A stretch of 38,087 nt of DNA from Spirochaeta sp. LUC14_002_19_P3 (GCA_002084135.1 MUIB01000089.1:1-38087); one strand, 5' to 3'. Shown: positions 1-9,382, counted from the stretch's first letter. The notes: generated from the letters alone by a model not told the origin. Numbers and translations are program-made.

Positions 1-1
1 G

Positions 2-55
2 GCGGGATCTGAAGATGATGCCCTGGCGGTGTTTAATGTATTTAATCAGGAATAG
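2..55 (+). CDS. possible C-terminal tail of a gene entering from the left
   Basis: One frame is open from the window edge to a TAG and reads AGSEDDALAVFNVFNQE, an acidic, protein-like tail. Only 17 codons are visible, so neither family nor function can be assigned. It may equally be chance open sequence, because the region to its right is repeat-rich intergenic DNA. Confidence 0.25.
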   Translation, partial: AGSEDDALAVFNVFNQE

Positions 56-133
56 TTGCTGCTGACACCTTTTTCAGGCTGGAGACTTTAGGCTGGAGGT
101 TTCAGATTCGGGGGATGGGTTTTCCTTTTTTGG

Positions 134-220
134 TTTGGAACCACCAGCCTGCGCCGAGGCTTCGGCAGGTAGGCGAAAGGCTTCAAGAGACAATCTTTTT
201 TAAGAAGACCACATTCCATC
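134..220. repeat. dispersed repeat R2, extended copy 1
   Basis: This copy has a palindromic core (GCCGAGGCTTCGGC) flanked by GGAACCACC on one side. On the other side lies a tail with AGACAATC, a T-run and AAGAAGACCACAT. Nearly the same sequence, in inverted orientation, occurs at 27552-27638. Core-only copies lie at 31730-31766 and 38041-38080. The core can fold into a strong hairpin. Mobility mechanism is unknown. Confidence 0.8.
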
Positions 221-469
221 CTTCTATTATCAATTATCTCAAGCATTCATCATCAACAAAGCATTCTTTCGCCCCTTTCGTGGCCCCTCCCTCCCCCGAA
301 GAGCTATCTCCAGCCTCAAATCTCAAATCCCCCCTGCATTATCCCAAAATTTCCACCTGAATTTTTGATGAATTTATCAAAAAATTCACTAAAAATTGCG
401 GATTAAATAATTCGTTTCCATTGTGCTTAATTTTTTATCATAAAAAGAGACAATTGCGTTATTTTGTCA

Positions 470-498
470 TTGACACATAGAGAAAAATCCATTACCTA
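470..498 (+). promoter_or_regulatory. possible gltB promoter
   Basis: A perfect -35 box TTGACA (470-475) is followed 17 bp later by a poor -10 (TACCTA, 493-498). The only better -10 match, TATACA at 497-502, would need a 21-bp spacer. The position fits gltBD transcription, but the -10 is weak, so an activator or a different start is possible. Confidence 0.3.
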
Positions 499-527
499 TA
501 CAGTTCAAGTCAAATTTGGAGAAATAT

Positions 528-3500
528 ATGCTGCAAGCCCACGGGCTCTATAATCCCGATCAGGAACACGATGCCTGTGGTGTCGGGTTCATTGCCAGAA
601 TTAACGGCGAGAAGTCCCACGATATTGTGGAAAAAGGCGTGGAGATACTCTGCAATCTCGAACACCGCGGTGCGGTTGGCGGCGATTTGAAAACGGGAGA
701 CGGTGCCGGGATGCTCATTCAGCTTCCTCACCGCTTTCTCGACAAAAATACCTCCTTCCCCCTGCCTGGGGCGGGAGAATATGGGGCTGGAATCATCTTC
801 CTCCCTCAGGAGGAAAAAAAGTGCGCGGAGGCCATTGCCCTAACTGAAAAAATCTGTGCCGAAGAAGGGTGGAAATTCCTTGGCTGGCGGGAGGTGCCGG
901 TGAATCCCGACTGCCTCGGGGAATTCGCCCTTCGGGAAATGCCTGGCATTCGTCAGTTTTTTGTAAGGAAATCCGGCCTTAGCGGAGATTTACTGGAACG
1001 CGCCCTCTATATTTTGCGCAAATGCCTCATCCGTGCGGGGAACCAGGCCAAATACACCATAGAGGAGTATTATATTCCCTCGCTTTCGGGGCGTACTATG
1101 GTATACAAGGGCATGTTTGTCGCCCGTCAGTTTTTATCCTTCTATCCCGATCTTACCGATAAGGACATGGAAAGTGCTCTGGCTCTTGTGCACCAGCGCT
1201 ACAGCACGAACACCTTTCCCTCCTGGCCTCTGGCCCATCCTTACCGCTACATTGCCCACAACGGGGAATTCAACACCATCAAGCGTAATTTGAACACCAT
1301 GCACGCCCGTCAGGCCAGTCTCTCTTCGGATTTATTTGGAGACGAGCTGGAAAAACTCTATCCCATCGCCGTATCCTCCGGCAGCGATTCCATGGTATTC
1401 GATAATGTATTCGAGCTTCTTGTGCAGGCCGGACGCGAACCGGAACATGCCTTAATGATGATGATTCCCGAAGCCTTTGGCGCACGGTATCATATATCCG
1501 AGGACAAGCGGGCCTTCTATGAGTATCATGCCGCGATAATGGAACCCTGGGACGGCCCGGCCGTTGTGGCCTTTACCGATGGCAGACGCATCGGTGCCAC
1601 CCTCGACCGCAATGGCCTGCGGCCCGGACGCTACACCGTTACCAAAGACGGCTTGGTGGTAATGGCCTCGGAAACCGGTGTTCTCGACTTTGAAGCCAGT
1701 CAGATAGTGGAACAGGGACGCCTGGCACCGGGCAAGCTGTTCGTGGTAGACGTGGAGAAAGGCCGTTTGGTGCGCGATAGCGAGGTAAAAAGCCGGGTAA
1801 GTCGCAGAAGTCCCTACCGCCGCTGGCTCAGCGAGGAGAAAATTGAGCTTTCCGGGCTGCTCCAGGCACCGCGCCGCGCCCGATACAACCCGCAGAATTT
1901 GAGCGGCATCCTCCGCGCTTTTTCCTATAGCTATGAAGATATACGCAAAATCATCATTCCCATGGCGGTGAATGGTCAGGAGCCGGTGGGCTCCATGGGC
2001 AATGATTCGCCGCTGCCAGTGCTCTCGGAAAGGCCGGTGTTATTATATGACTTTTTCCGTCAGCACTTCGCGCAGGTAACCAACCCGCCCATCGATCCCT
2101 ACCGGGAAAATCTGGTTATGTCGCTCATGAGCTTTGTAGGCCGGGAGCGCAATCTTCTCGGGGAAACCCCGGCCCATTGCCGTCAGCTTACACTTGCCCA
2201 TCCGGTGCTTACCAACGATGACATAAAATATCTGCGGAAAATGAAACTGAGCAATTTTTCCGTTGCCTCGGTAAGCCTGCTTTCGCCCGCCAATACGGTT
2301 GAGGGCGGCATGGAAAACCGGTTAAAGGATTTATGCACAGAGGTGGAGTCTGAAATAGACAGGGGGGCCTCGCTGCTTATCATTTCCGACCGGGGAGTGG
2401 ACCGGGAGTTTGCCGCCATACCCGCGCTTTTGGCCATTTCCACCGTCCACCACTATCTTGTCCGCGTTGGAAAACGCCATCTGGCGGGGCTCATCCTGGA
2501 ATCTGGCGAGGTGAGGGAAGTGCATCACTTTGCCGTTCTTGTTGGCTTTGGATGCAGCGGCATCAATCCCTACCTGGTATTTGAAACCCTTTCAGAGCTC
2601 TGGCACCGGGGGCTATTGCCGGAGAACATTTCCCTGGAAAACGCCATGGAACACTATATTACCGCGGTAAAGAAGGGACTGTTGAAGGTTATGTCGAAGA
2701 TGGGCATTTCCACCCTCCGCAGCTACCGTGGTGCGCAGAATTTTGAAGCTGTCGGAATAGGTCAGGCTATTATAGATAAATACTTTCCAGGCACAGTATC
2801 CCGCCTTGGCGGGCTGGACATGGCCGGCCTGGAGAAGGATGTTTGCGCCCGCCATAAAGCCGCCTGGGCCGAGGACGATGCCCATACCGATATATTGCTT
2901 CCCGGAAGCGCATATTCCTCACGGACAAGCGGAGACAGGCATCTGTTCAATGCCGAGGCCATTGTGGCCCTGCACAAGGCGGTACGCGGCAAGGACTATG
3001 CCGCCTTCAAGGAGTATTCATCCATTATAAATGACAAGGCCCGCGGCCTGAACACTCTGCGCAGCCTGTTTCAATTTTGCAAGGGCAAGTCCATACCCCT
3101 CGCCAAGGTGGAAAGTGCCGCGGAAATTGTGAAGCGCTTCACCACCGGAGCCATGTCCTTCGGGTCCATTAGCCGTGAGGCCCATGAAACCATGGCCATT
3201 GCCATGAACGGGCTGGGTGCCCGAAGTAACTCCGGGGAAGGCGGCGAAGACGAGGCCCGCTACACCCCCGGCCCCGATGGCACTGACCGAAAAAGTCATA
3301 CCAAACAAATCGCCTCCGGACGCTTCGGGGTTAATGCCGCCTATCTGGCCAACTGTAGCGAGCTACAAATTAAAATGGCTCAGGGAGCCAAACCCGGCGA
3401 AGGGGGGCAGCTTCCGGGGCACAAGGTGAACGAAGAGATAGCCAAAGTGCGCTTTACCACTCCGGGAGTAATGCTGATAAGCCCGCCGCCCCACCACGAT

Positions 3501-5051
3501 ATTTACTCCATTGAAGATTTGTCCCAGCTTATTTTCGATCTGAAGAATGCCAACCCGGAAGCCCGCATATCCGTAAAGCTGGTATCCACGATGGGAGTGG
3601 GAACGGTGGCCGCCGGGGTGGCCAAGGGCAAGGCCGATATGGTGCTTATTTCCGGCTGCGATGGCGGCACCGGTGCCAGCCCCTTAAGCTCCATCAAGTA
3701 TGCCGGTACCTGGTGGGAAGTGGGGCTGGCCGAAACCCAGCAGGTGCTGGTAATGAACAAACTGCGCAGCCGCATCCGGGTGCAAACCGATGGTCAGTTA
3801 AAAACCGGACGGGATGTGGCCATTGCCGCGCTGCTGGGGGCCGATGAATTCGGTTTCGGTACTGCCTCGCTGGTGTCTCTCGGCTGTGTTATGATGCGCG
3901 CCTGCCATACCAACGCCTGTCCGGTGGGCATTGCCACCCAGAATGCCGATTTGCGCAAACGCTTTACCGGAAAACCGGAGCATCTTCAGAATTTCATGCT
4001 CTTCATTGCCGAAGAGCTACGGGAAATTATGGCCAGTTTGGGCTTCAAAACATTGGACGACATGATTGGACGCATCGACATGCTGGAAGTGGGCGAGGCT
4101 GTGGATCACTACAAAGCCAAAGGGCTGGACTTCTCCGGCATCCTTACACCGCCGCTGCGCACGGACAATGAGCCGCTGCACTGCACCTCCTTCCAAACCC
4201 GCGATTTCTCCCGTTCCCTGGATCCCCTGCTTGTAGAAGAATGCACCGAGGCCATTGCCTCCAAAAAGAAAGTGGTTCTGGAACGGAAAATCCGCAACTG
4301 CAACCGCACGGTTGGGGCGACTTTGAGCTATCACGTAACCAAAGCCCACGGTTCCGCGGGGCTGCCCGATGAAACGATTACGGTGAATTTCAGCGGATCG
4401 GCGGGCCAGAGTTTCGGGGCCTTTTTAACACGGGGGATTACCTTCAATCTGGTTGGAGATGCCAACGACTACTTCGGGAAGGGGCTTTCCGGCGGCTGTC
4501 TTTCTATTCGCCCGCCCAAAGGAGCAGGGTTTTCCGGTTTCCGCAACATTATTACCGGCAATGTGAACTTGTTCGGTGCCTCCGCCGGGGAAGCCTATAT
4601 TAACGGTATGGCCGGGGAACGTTTCTGCGTGCGCAATTCCGGTGCTACGGCGGTGGTGGAAGGAGTGGGTGATCATGGCTGTGAATACATGACCGGCGGC
4701 ATTGTGGCGGTGTTAGGGACAACGGGCGTAAACTTCGCCGCGGGAATGTCTGGCGGTGTGGCCTATGTCTACGATGAAAACCAGCTTTTCGACACCCGCT
4801 GCAACCTGGAAATGGTGGATATAGAACCCTTAACGAAGGAAGACGCGAAAACGCTTCATAAACTCATTACGCGGCATATTCACTACACCAACAGCATCGT
4901 TGCCCGGCGGATTATGGAATCCTGGGATGAATCCCTGCCGCGCTTTGTCAAGGTTATGCCCATTGAGTACCGTCTGGCACTGGAAAACATTCGGAACCGC
5001 GAAACCAAGAACACGGAAAACACGGCACTTACCGAGGAGGTATTTGTATAA
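528..5051 (+). CDS. gltB: glutamate synthase, large (alpha) subunit
   Basis: Transfers the amide nitrogen of glutamine to 2-oxoglutarate, giving two glutamates, as the large subunit of bacterial GOGAT. The 1507-aa length is typical. An N-terminal class II glutamine amidotransferase domain follows Cys17 of HDACGVGF; this Cys becomes the nucleophile after propeptide removal. A central domain comes next, then the FMN-binding synthase domain. Cys1120, Cys1126 and Cys1131 (GCVMMRAC, TNACPVG) are spaced like the 3Fe-4S ligands of known enzymes. The C-terminus is the GXGXG beta-helix domain. ATG 528 is preferred over an upstream in-frame TTG at 516, because GGAGA (518-522) is correctly spaced for 528 and overlaps the TTG. 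The stop overlaps the gltD start by one base, so the two genes are co-translated. Confidence 0.97.
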   Translation: MLQAHGLYNPDQEHDACGVGFIARINGEKSHDIVEKGVEILCNLEHRGAVGGDLKTGDGAGMLIQLPHRFLDKNTSFPLPGAGEYGAGIIFLPQEEKKCAEAIALTEKICAEEGWKFLGWREVPVNPDCLGEFALREMPGIRQFFVRKSGLSGDLLERALYILRKCLIRAGNQAKYTIEEYYIPSLSGRTMVYKGMFVARQFLSFYPDLTDKDMESALALVHQRYSTNTFPSWPLAHPYRYIAHNGEFNTIKRNLNTMHARQASLSSDLFGDELEKLYPIAVSSGSDSMVFDNVFELLVQAGREPEHALMMMIPEAFGARYHISEDKRAFYEYHAAIMEPWDGPAVVAFTDGRRIGATLDRNGLRPGRYTVTKDGLVVMASETGVLDFEASQIVEQGRLAPGKLFVVDVEKGRLVRDSEVKSRVSRRSPYRRWLSEEKIELSGLLQAPRRARYNPQNLSGILRAFSYSYEDIRKIIIPMAVNGQEPVGSMGNDSPLPVLSERPVLLYDFFRQHFAQVTNPPIDPYRENLVMSLMSFVGRERNLLGETPAHCRQLTLAHPVLTNDDIKYLRKMKLSNFSVASVSLLSPANTVEGGMENRLKDLCTEVESEIDRGASLLIISDRGVDREFAAIPALLAISTVHHYLVRVGKRHLAGLILESGEVREVHHFAVLVGFGCSGINPYLVFETLSELWHRGLLPENISLENAMEHYITAVKKGLLKVMSKMGISTLRSYRGAQNFEAVGIGQAIIDKYFPGTVSRLGGLDMAGLEKDVCARHKAAWAEDDAHTDILLPGSAYSSRTSGDRHLFNAEAIVALHKAVRGKDYAAFKEYSSIINDKARGLNTLRSLFQFCKGKSIPLAKVESAAEIVKRFTTGAMSFGSISREAHETMAIAMNGLGARSNSGEGGEDEARYTPGPDGTDRKSHTKQIASGRFGVNAAYLANCSELQIKMAQGAKPGEGGQLPGHKVNEEIAKVRFTTPGVMLISPPPHHDIYSIEDLSQLIFDLKNANPEARISVKLVSTMGVGTVAAGVAKGKADMVLISGCDGGTGASPLSSIKYAGTWWEVGLAETQQVLVMNKLRSRIRVQTDGQLKTGRDVAIAALLGADEFGFGTASLVSLGCVMMRACHTNACPVGIATQNADLRKRFTGKPEHLQNFMLFIAEELREIMASLGFKTLDDMIGRIDMLEVGEAVDHYKAKGLDFSGILTPPLRTDNEPLHCTSFQTRDFSRSLDPLLVEECTEAIASKKKVVLERKIRNCNRTVGATLSYHVTKAHGSAGLPDETITVNFSGSAGQSFGAFLTRGITFNLVGDANDYFGKGLSGGCLSIRPPKGAGFSGFRNIITGNVNLFGASAGEAYINGMAGERFCVRNSGATAVVEGVGDHGCEYMTGGIVAVLGTTGVNFAAGMSGGVAYVYDENQLFDTRCNLEMVDIEPLTKEDAKTLHKLITRHIHYTNSIVARRIMESWDESLPRFVKVMPIEYRLALENIRNRETKNTENTALTEEVFV

Positions 5052-6493
5052 TGGGCAAAATTAACGGCTTTTTGCAGTTCGACCGCACAGAAATTGCCTA
5101 CCGGGACATAAAGGAACGCCTGGGGGATTACAGGGAGGTTACCCTGGACAAAACAGTGGAAGAGCTTGTCCAGCAGGGCGGACGCTGCATGGACTGCGGT
5201 ACCCCCTTTTGTCATACTCTGGGCTGCCCGGTTGTAAACCTTATCCCCGAGTGGAACGATGCCCTGTGGCGGGGGCAGTGGAAGGAGGCCTATGAGCGGC
5301 TGGAGATTACCAACAACTTCCCGGAGTTCACCGGACGGGTGTGTCCCGCACCCTGCGAAACATCCTGTACCCTCTCCATAAATGATGCCCCGGTAACGAT
5401 TAAGCAGAATGAGCGGGCTATTATCGAAAAGGCATTCGCGGAAGGCTGGGTAGTACCCCGTCCGCCGAAAAGGGAATCGGGCCGCTCCGTGGCGGTTATT
5501 GGCTCCGGGCCTGCTGGAATGGCGGCCGCCCAGCAGCTGCGCCGCGCCGGGCATAAAGTAACCCTCTTCGAGAAGAACCGCAAATTGGGCGGCCTGCTCC
5601 GTTACGGCATCCCCGACTTTAAACTCGACAAGAGCATCATCGACCGGCGGCTGGAACAGCTTGCCGCTGAGGGCATAATGTTTGAAACCGGTGTAACAGT
5701 GGGCGAAGACATTTCCGTGCGCTACCTGAGGGAGAAATTCAACGCCCTGCTGTTTGCCATGGGTGCCGGAAGCCCCCGCGATCTGCCTGTACCGGGCCGT
5801 GAGCTAAACGGCGTTCACTTTGCCATGGACTTTCTGGGCCAGTCCAACCGCCGGGTAAGTGGCGAAGACTATCAGCAGAAAGACATTATCGCCAAGGGAA
5901 AACGGGTGCTGGTTATCGGCGGCGGCGACACCGGAGCGGACTGTGTCGGCACGGCCCGCCGTCAGGGAGCCAAAGAGGTGTATCAGTACGAAATTATGCC
6001 CAAGCCCATGGAGTGGGACAAGCCCTGGAACCCGGTTTGGCCCCAATGGCCCTCCATTCTGCGCACCTCGTCCAGTCACAAGGAAGGTGCCGAGCGGGAA
6101 TGGAACATCGAAACCCTCGCCTTTGAAGGCAGCGAGGGCAAACTCGGCGCGGGCCAATTCCGCCGCATCGAATGGCAGCCCGGCGAAAAAGGTGCCCGCC
6201 CCTCCATTGTGCCCGTAAAGGGCAGCGAATTCACCCTCAAAGTAGACCTTGTTCTTCTGGCCATGGGCTTTGTCCACGTGGAGCATGGCCGCGCCGTAAG
6301 CACTCCGCAACTGGCCTTAGACGAACGGGGCAACATCCTTACCCAAAACTATCATACCAGTGTGGAAGGCATATTTGCTGCCGGCGATGCCATGTCCGGT
6401 GCCTCATTGGTGGTGAGGGCTCTTAATCATGGCCGTTTAGCCGCCGCCGCGGCACATGAGTGGCTGGGAGGGAGTGGGGTGCGCCAGTTATAA
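5051..6493 (+). CDS. gltD: glutamate synthase, small (beta) subunit
   Basis: FAD- and NAD(P)H-binding subunit that feeds electrons to GltB. The N-terminal Fe-S domain has Cys46, Cys49, Cys54 and Cys59 (CMDCGTPFC) and a second cluster in RVCPAPCETSC. Two Rossmann motifs follow: AVIGSGPAGMAAA for FAD and VIGGGDTGADC for NAD(P)H. The C-terminal FAD motif is GIFAAGDAMSGASLVV. At 480 aa it is the usual size. It starts in a TAATG overlap with gltB, preceded by GAGGAGG (5034-5040). Both subunits form the cytosolic ammonium-assimilation enzyme, together with a glutamine synthetase not present in this window. Confidence 0.97.
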   Translation: MGKINGFLQFDRTEIAYRDIKERLGDYREVTLDKTVEELVQQGGRCMDCGTPFCHTLGCPVVNLIPEWNDALWRGQWKEAYERLEITNNFPEFTGRVCPAPCETSCTLSINDAPVTIKQNERAIIEKAFAEGWVVPRPPKRESGRSVAVIGSGPAGMAAAQQLRRAGHKVTLFEKNRKLGGLLRYGIPDFKLDKSIIDRRLEQLAAEGIMFETGVTVGEDISVRYLREKFNALLFAMGAGSPRDLPVPGRELNGVHFAMDFLGQSNRRVSGEDYQQKDIIAKGKRVLVIGGGDTGADCVGTARRQGAKEVYQYEIMPKPMEWDKPWNPVWPQWPSILRTSSSHKEGAEREWNIETLAFEGSEGKLGAGQFRRIEWQPGEKGARPSIVPVKGSEFTLKVDLVLLAMGFVHVEHGRAVSTPQLALDERGNILTQNYHTSVEGIFAAGDAMSGASLVVRALNHGRLAAAAAHEWLGGSGVRQL

Positions 6494-6620
6494 AAAAATT
6501 CCTCGGCACAGGTGCAAGAATGTCAGAACGCCCACTATACATTTTTTGGATGCTGTGATAGAGGTAAGTATATAGATCGGTTTTTCAATACCGAAAGTAA
6601 ACAAATCAAGGAGGTCTTAA

Positions 6621-7373
6621 ATGACCGTATTTCTTATTGTGCTGGGTTCACTCGTGTTGCTGGCGGTGCTCATTTATTTTATTGAGCCGTTTATTTATGC
6701 GCTGTTGTTTTCAGGCATCATCAGTCTTTTTACAAAAAATAAACCCTATGTAAATGTGGAAGACGAGTTTCCTGAAGGAAAAATCCTGAAGGAGAATTGG
6801 AAAACTATTCGTCAGGAGCTGGACAAGCAGCTGGAAAACATTGACAGTATTCCAAAATTTCATGAGGTGGATGGACTACAGAAGGGTATTTCAGCTAAAG
6901 ATGGGGTGGCATGGCGAACCTTTATTATCAAAGGCTTTGACAAATGGATTCCCGCAAATGCGGAAAAGGTGCCCGAAACAACCAAATTGCTGGAAAAGAT
7001 ACCACGGGTGTCTTTAGCCATGTTTTCCATTATTGACGGGGGAAAGCATATTCCACCGCATTACGGCTTCTTTAAGAGCGTGTTGCGCTATCATCTTGGC
7101 TTGATGATACCGGCAGGCGAGTGCTACATTGTTGTAGACGGAGAAAAGTATTCATGGTCTGAAGGGGATCATGTCCTGTTTGACGACACCTACAGGCATG
7201 AGGTTTGGAATAAAACCAGTGAGCGGCGTGCTGTGCTGTTTTTGGATATTCTGCGCGATAAGGATCTTCCGGGATTTATGAAAACGCTCAATCGCTGGAT
7301 GTTCAAAATGTTGCAGAGTTCAAGGAAACTGCGTGCGGCAGCCCGTAAGGCCGAAGTGACCAAAGATATTTAG
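6621..7373 (+). CDS. aspartyl/asparaginyl beta-hydroxylase family protein (LpxO/AspH-like)
   Basis: Member of the Fe(II)/2-oxoglutarate-dependent Asp/Asn beta-hydroxylase family. Bacterial members include LpxO, which hydroxylates lipid A acyl chains, and peptide hydroxylases. The first 25-30 residues form a hydrophobic membrane segment (FLIVLGSLVLLAVLIYFI), as in LpxO. The conserved core lies at about residues 135-215. The first metal His is in PPHYG, where Gly replaces the usual Asp as in AspH, and the second is in YRHEVWN, followed by RRAVLFLDILR. The start has a strong ribosome site, AAGGAGG, 6-7 bases upstream. The substrate cannot be told from sequence; a lipid A precursor is plausible given the membrane anchor. 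It stands alone, 127 bp after gltD. Confidence 0.85.
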   Translation: MTVFLIVLGSLVLLAVLIYFIEPFIYALLFSGIISLFTKNKPYVNVEDEFPEGKILKENWKTIRQELDKQLENIDSIPKFHEVDGLQKGISAKDGVAWRTFIIKGFDKWIPANAEKVPETTKLLEKIPRVSLAMFSIIDGGKHIPPHYGFFKSVLRYHLGLMIPAGECYIVVDGEKYSWSEGDHVLFDDTYRHEVWNKTSERRAVLFLDILRDKDLPGFMKTLNRWMFKMLQSSRKLRAAARKAEVTKDI

Positions 7374-7375
7374 CC

Positions 7376-7417
7376 CAATGCCCGTTTCCTCCGCCAGCAG
7401 GTGGAGGCCGGGCATTG
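7376..7417. terminator. hairpin downstream of the hydroxylase gene
   Basis: CAATGCCCG (7376-7384) pairs with CGGGCATTG (7409-7417), and CCTCC pairs with GGAGG inside the loop. The stem is strong and sits 2 bp after the TAG stop, but no T-run follows. It probably protects or ends the transcript, possibly with help from Rho. Confidence 0.5.
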
Positions 7418-7530
7418 CGGGATGATTAGCGTACCGTAAGCCAGGGGACGGGGAAAGCACCTGCCTTGTGCGGTGCCCCCGCTTCATCAGTCAGTAATTT
7501 TGCCGGGCAGGGCGAACCGCCTCCCCATCC

Positions 7531-7586
7531 CAGTAGCGGCGGAAAAGATTGAGTCAAGAACTAAATGGGGGTTTTTAGAGGTGCCC
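7531..7586 (-). repeat. TIR element, partial copy A
   Basis: 56 bp matching the right part of copy E (25776-25943): AGTAGCGGCGGAAAAG, then GAGTCAAGAACTAAATGGG, ending in the terminal repeat TTTAGAGGTGCCC. The rest of the element is missing. Its outer end overlaps the likely start of the downstream CPBP gene. Confidence 0.85.
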
Positions 7587-8342
7587 GATAGTATAAAAGG
7601 ACTGGGAATTCCCGCGGCTGCGGCGACAGGAACCATTCTCTATGCCTATTTTGCTCCTGAAGGGGGAGCTGAATTGTATCTGAGCGGATTGGCGCCGTTC
7701 AGGGCATTATCCGAAGACCTTTTGGGGTATTTTCAGCGCTTTGCTGCATCATTTCTGTTTTTGGGGCTGCTACCTTTTTTGAGTTTCATCGTCCTGCGGC
7801 CAGGACGCGCAGGCTTCAAAGGCACGGCAAGACAGGTAGGACTGTGCCGCCCATCGGAAAAATTGTTCTCACAGCCATACTTTGCCGTTATTCTTACAGT
7901 ATCAATTCTTATGGGTGCTCTTGGAGCTTTCGATCCCGGGCTCTCCAGCTTTTATCCCTATTCCAAAGCTCTTACAGTTCATTCAGCGAACAAAATCAGT
8001 TTCCTGCTCCATGCCTTGTGCTATCTTGTGTTTTACTACATTCCATGGGAACTGCTATTCCGGGGGATACTCCTGCTGGGGCTGCTGCCCCTATTCTTTG
8101 GCGAAGACTGGAGCCGCAATCCCTGGAAACTTTCCGTGCTGGTGTTCGCCTCCCTGCAATCCATACCTTCCGCGCTGCTGCATTTTGGGCACCCTCTAAG
8201 CGAATCTCTGAGCGCGGTGCTGTTCGGTATCGTTTCAGCAGGCTTAACACTTCACTATAAGTCTATCTGGCCAGCATTTATCGTACACGGCTGCACCGGA
8301 TTGGCACTTGATGCCGCTATTGTGCTCAGGACAATGCTGTGA
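7581..8342 (+). CDS. CPBP (CAAX protease/bacteriocin-processing) family membrane protein
   Basis: Polytopic inner-membrane protein of about 253 aa with six or seven hydrophobic segments. The C-terminal half carries the CPBP motifs. WELLFRG corresponds to EExxxR with the first Glu replaced by Trp. LLHFGHP supplies the second motif His, and FIVHGCTG the third. Known family members are glutamic-type intramembrane proteases or have lost activity. The lost Glu makes catalysis here doubtful. The frame is open back to 7473, but 7531-7586 is repeat DNA, so the start is uncertain. GTG 7581 lies in the repeat end and has no good ribosome site, and CTG 7602 after AAAAGGA is an alternative. The stop overlaps the next gene in GTGA, so the two are coupled. 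Confidence 0.7.
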   Translation: MPDSIKGLGIPAAAATGTILYAYFAPEGGAELYLSGLAPFRALSEDLLGYFQRFAASFLFLGLLPFLSFIVLRPGRAGFKGTARQVGLCRPSEKLFSQPYFAVILTVSILMGALGAFDPGLSSFYPYSKALTVHSANKISFLLHALCYLVFYYIPWELLFRGILLLGLLPLFFGEDWSRNPWKLSVLVFASLQSIPSALLHFGHPLSESLSAVLFGIVSAGLTLHYKSIWPAFIVHGCTGLALDAAIVLRTML

Positions 8343-9367
8343 AAAGCGCAAAAGTCCTGGTTACAGGTGCTTCGGGCTTTGTCGGCGGAGCTCTCAGCAG
8401 CCGCCTGCTGGAAAATTCCATTCCGCTGCGCTGCCAGTATCGGCGCGGCAACAATACATTGAAGCAGCTGGAACACAGGGGGGCGGAATTGGTGCAGACC
8501 GATTTAAGCCCGCCGTTAAACAGCACCCCGCAGTATCAGGCCATGCTGGAGAATTTGGTTCAAGGCGTGGAAACACTCTATCATTCCGCCGCTTATGTTT
8601 CGGACTGGGGCCCTAAAGAAGCATTTGTGCGCACTAACTTTGAAGCGACACGGCTCTTGTTTGAAGCGGCCCAAAAAGCCGGTGTAAAACGCTTTATCTT
8701 TGTTAGCTCCCTCGCGGTTCACGGCTTTGGCCGCCACAGAGGCAGCACGGAAGAGGGGCCATGGTATCCGCTTGTATCGCATTACCAAAGCAGCAAAAAA
8801 ATGGCTGAAGACTATATTTTGAACCGCTCAGAAAAAAATGCCCCCATGGCCTGTGTCATAAGACCCGGAAATGTCTATGGTCCCGGCGATACAACAACCA
8901 CCTTCAAGATTTTTGATGCCATGCGCAAAGGAATTATGGGCTACATTGACGGCGGAAGAGCGTTAACTTCCCCCATTTACATTGATGATTTGCTCAATGT
9001 CCTGCTTATAGCTGGCAGCCGCGATGATATTGCCGGTGAGGCCTTCAATATTACCAGTGGTGAGGTTATAAGCTGGCGGGAATACCTGGAGCTTGCAGCC
9101 GGGGCACTGCATGTACGAAAGCCGTCTATCAATCTGCCAAAATGGATTGCCAAACTCGCAGGGCACCTCATGAACGGCTTGTGGACGGTAGCAAGAGCCA
9201 ATAAGGGGCCTGCCTTAACGCCCTACCGGGTGGATATGGTTATCAATGATTATAACTTCGACACATCCAAGGCCAGAACCGTGCTGGGGTTTAATGCGGA
9301 AGTTTCATCCCGGGAAGGCATGATAAAAACCGCTGAATCCTATTGGAACACTCGCGGGAATCCCTGA
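8339..9367 (+). CDS. NAD-dependent epimerase/dehydratase (extended SDR)
   Basis: Extended short-chain dehydrogenase/reductase of 342 aa, similar to the 3-beta-hydroxysteroid dehydrogenase/UDP-sugar epimerase group. The N-terminal Rossmann motif is TGASGFVG (about residues 9-16). The catalytic YxxxK is in HYQSSKKMAED, and RPGNVYGPGD is the typical substrate-domain motif. It starts with GTG overlapping the TGA of the CPBP gene by four bases, so translation is coupled. The substrate is unknown; a sugar nucleotide, sterol-like or isoprenoid substrate are all possible. A terminal-repeat end begins at the base after its TGA stop. Confidence 0.85.
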   Translation: MKSAKVLVTGASGFVGGALSSRLLENSIPLRCQYRRGNNTLKQLEHRGAELVQTDLSPPLNSTPQYQAMLENLVQGVETLYHSAAYVSDWGPKEAFVRTNFEATRLLFEAAQKAGVKRFIFVSSLAVHGFGRHRGSTEEGPWYPLVSHYQSSKKMAEDYILNRSEKNAPMACVIRPGNVYGPGDTTTTFKIFDAMRKGIMGYIDGGRALTSPIYIDDLLNVLLIAGSRDDIAGEAFNITSGEVISWREYLELAAGALHVRKPSINLPKWIAKLAGHLMNGLWTVARANKGPALTPYRVDMVINDYNFDTSKARTVLGFNAEVSSREGMIKTAESYWNTRGNP

Positions 9368-9382
9368 GGGCACCTCTAAAAA
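9368..9382 (+). repeat. TIR element end G (solo terminus)
   Basis: GGGCACCTCTAAAAA, a single terminus of the TIR family, starts directly after the epimerase TGA. On the minus strand its A-run serves as the T-tract of the ppdK terminator. No second end is visible. Confidence 0.7.

Larger units (their letters stand above)
56..527. other. intergenic region upstream of gltB
   Basis: About 470 bp without a credible gene. It holds one extended copy of a dispersed repeat (134-220). An AT-rich imperfect palindrome lies around 360-388, where GAATTTTTGAT is mirrored by ATCAAAAAATTC. The last 60 bp before gltB carry promoter-like sequence. An 81-codon open frame at 115-360 runs through the repeat and has low-complexity, unprotein-like composition, so it was not called. 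Confidence 0.6.

Noticed and set aside
115-360. 81-codon open frame before gltB
   Set aside because: It runs through dispersed repeat R2, has no ribosome site and has low-complexity composition.
516-527. TTG start for gltB
   Set aside because: It would overlap the GGAGA ribosome site, which is correctly placed for ATG 528.
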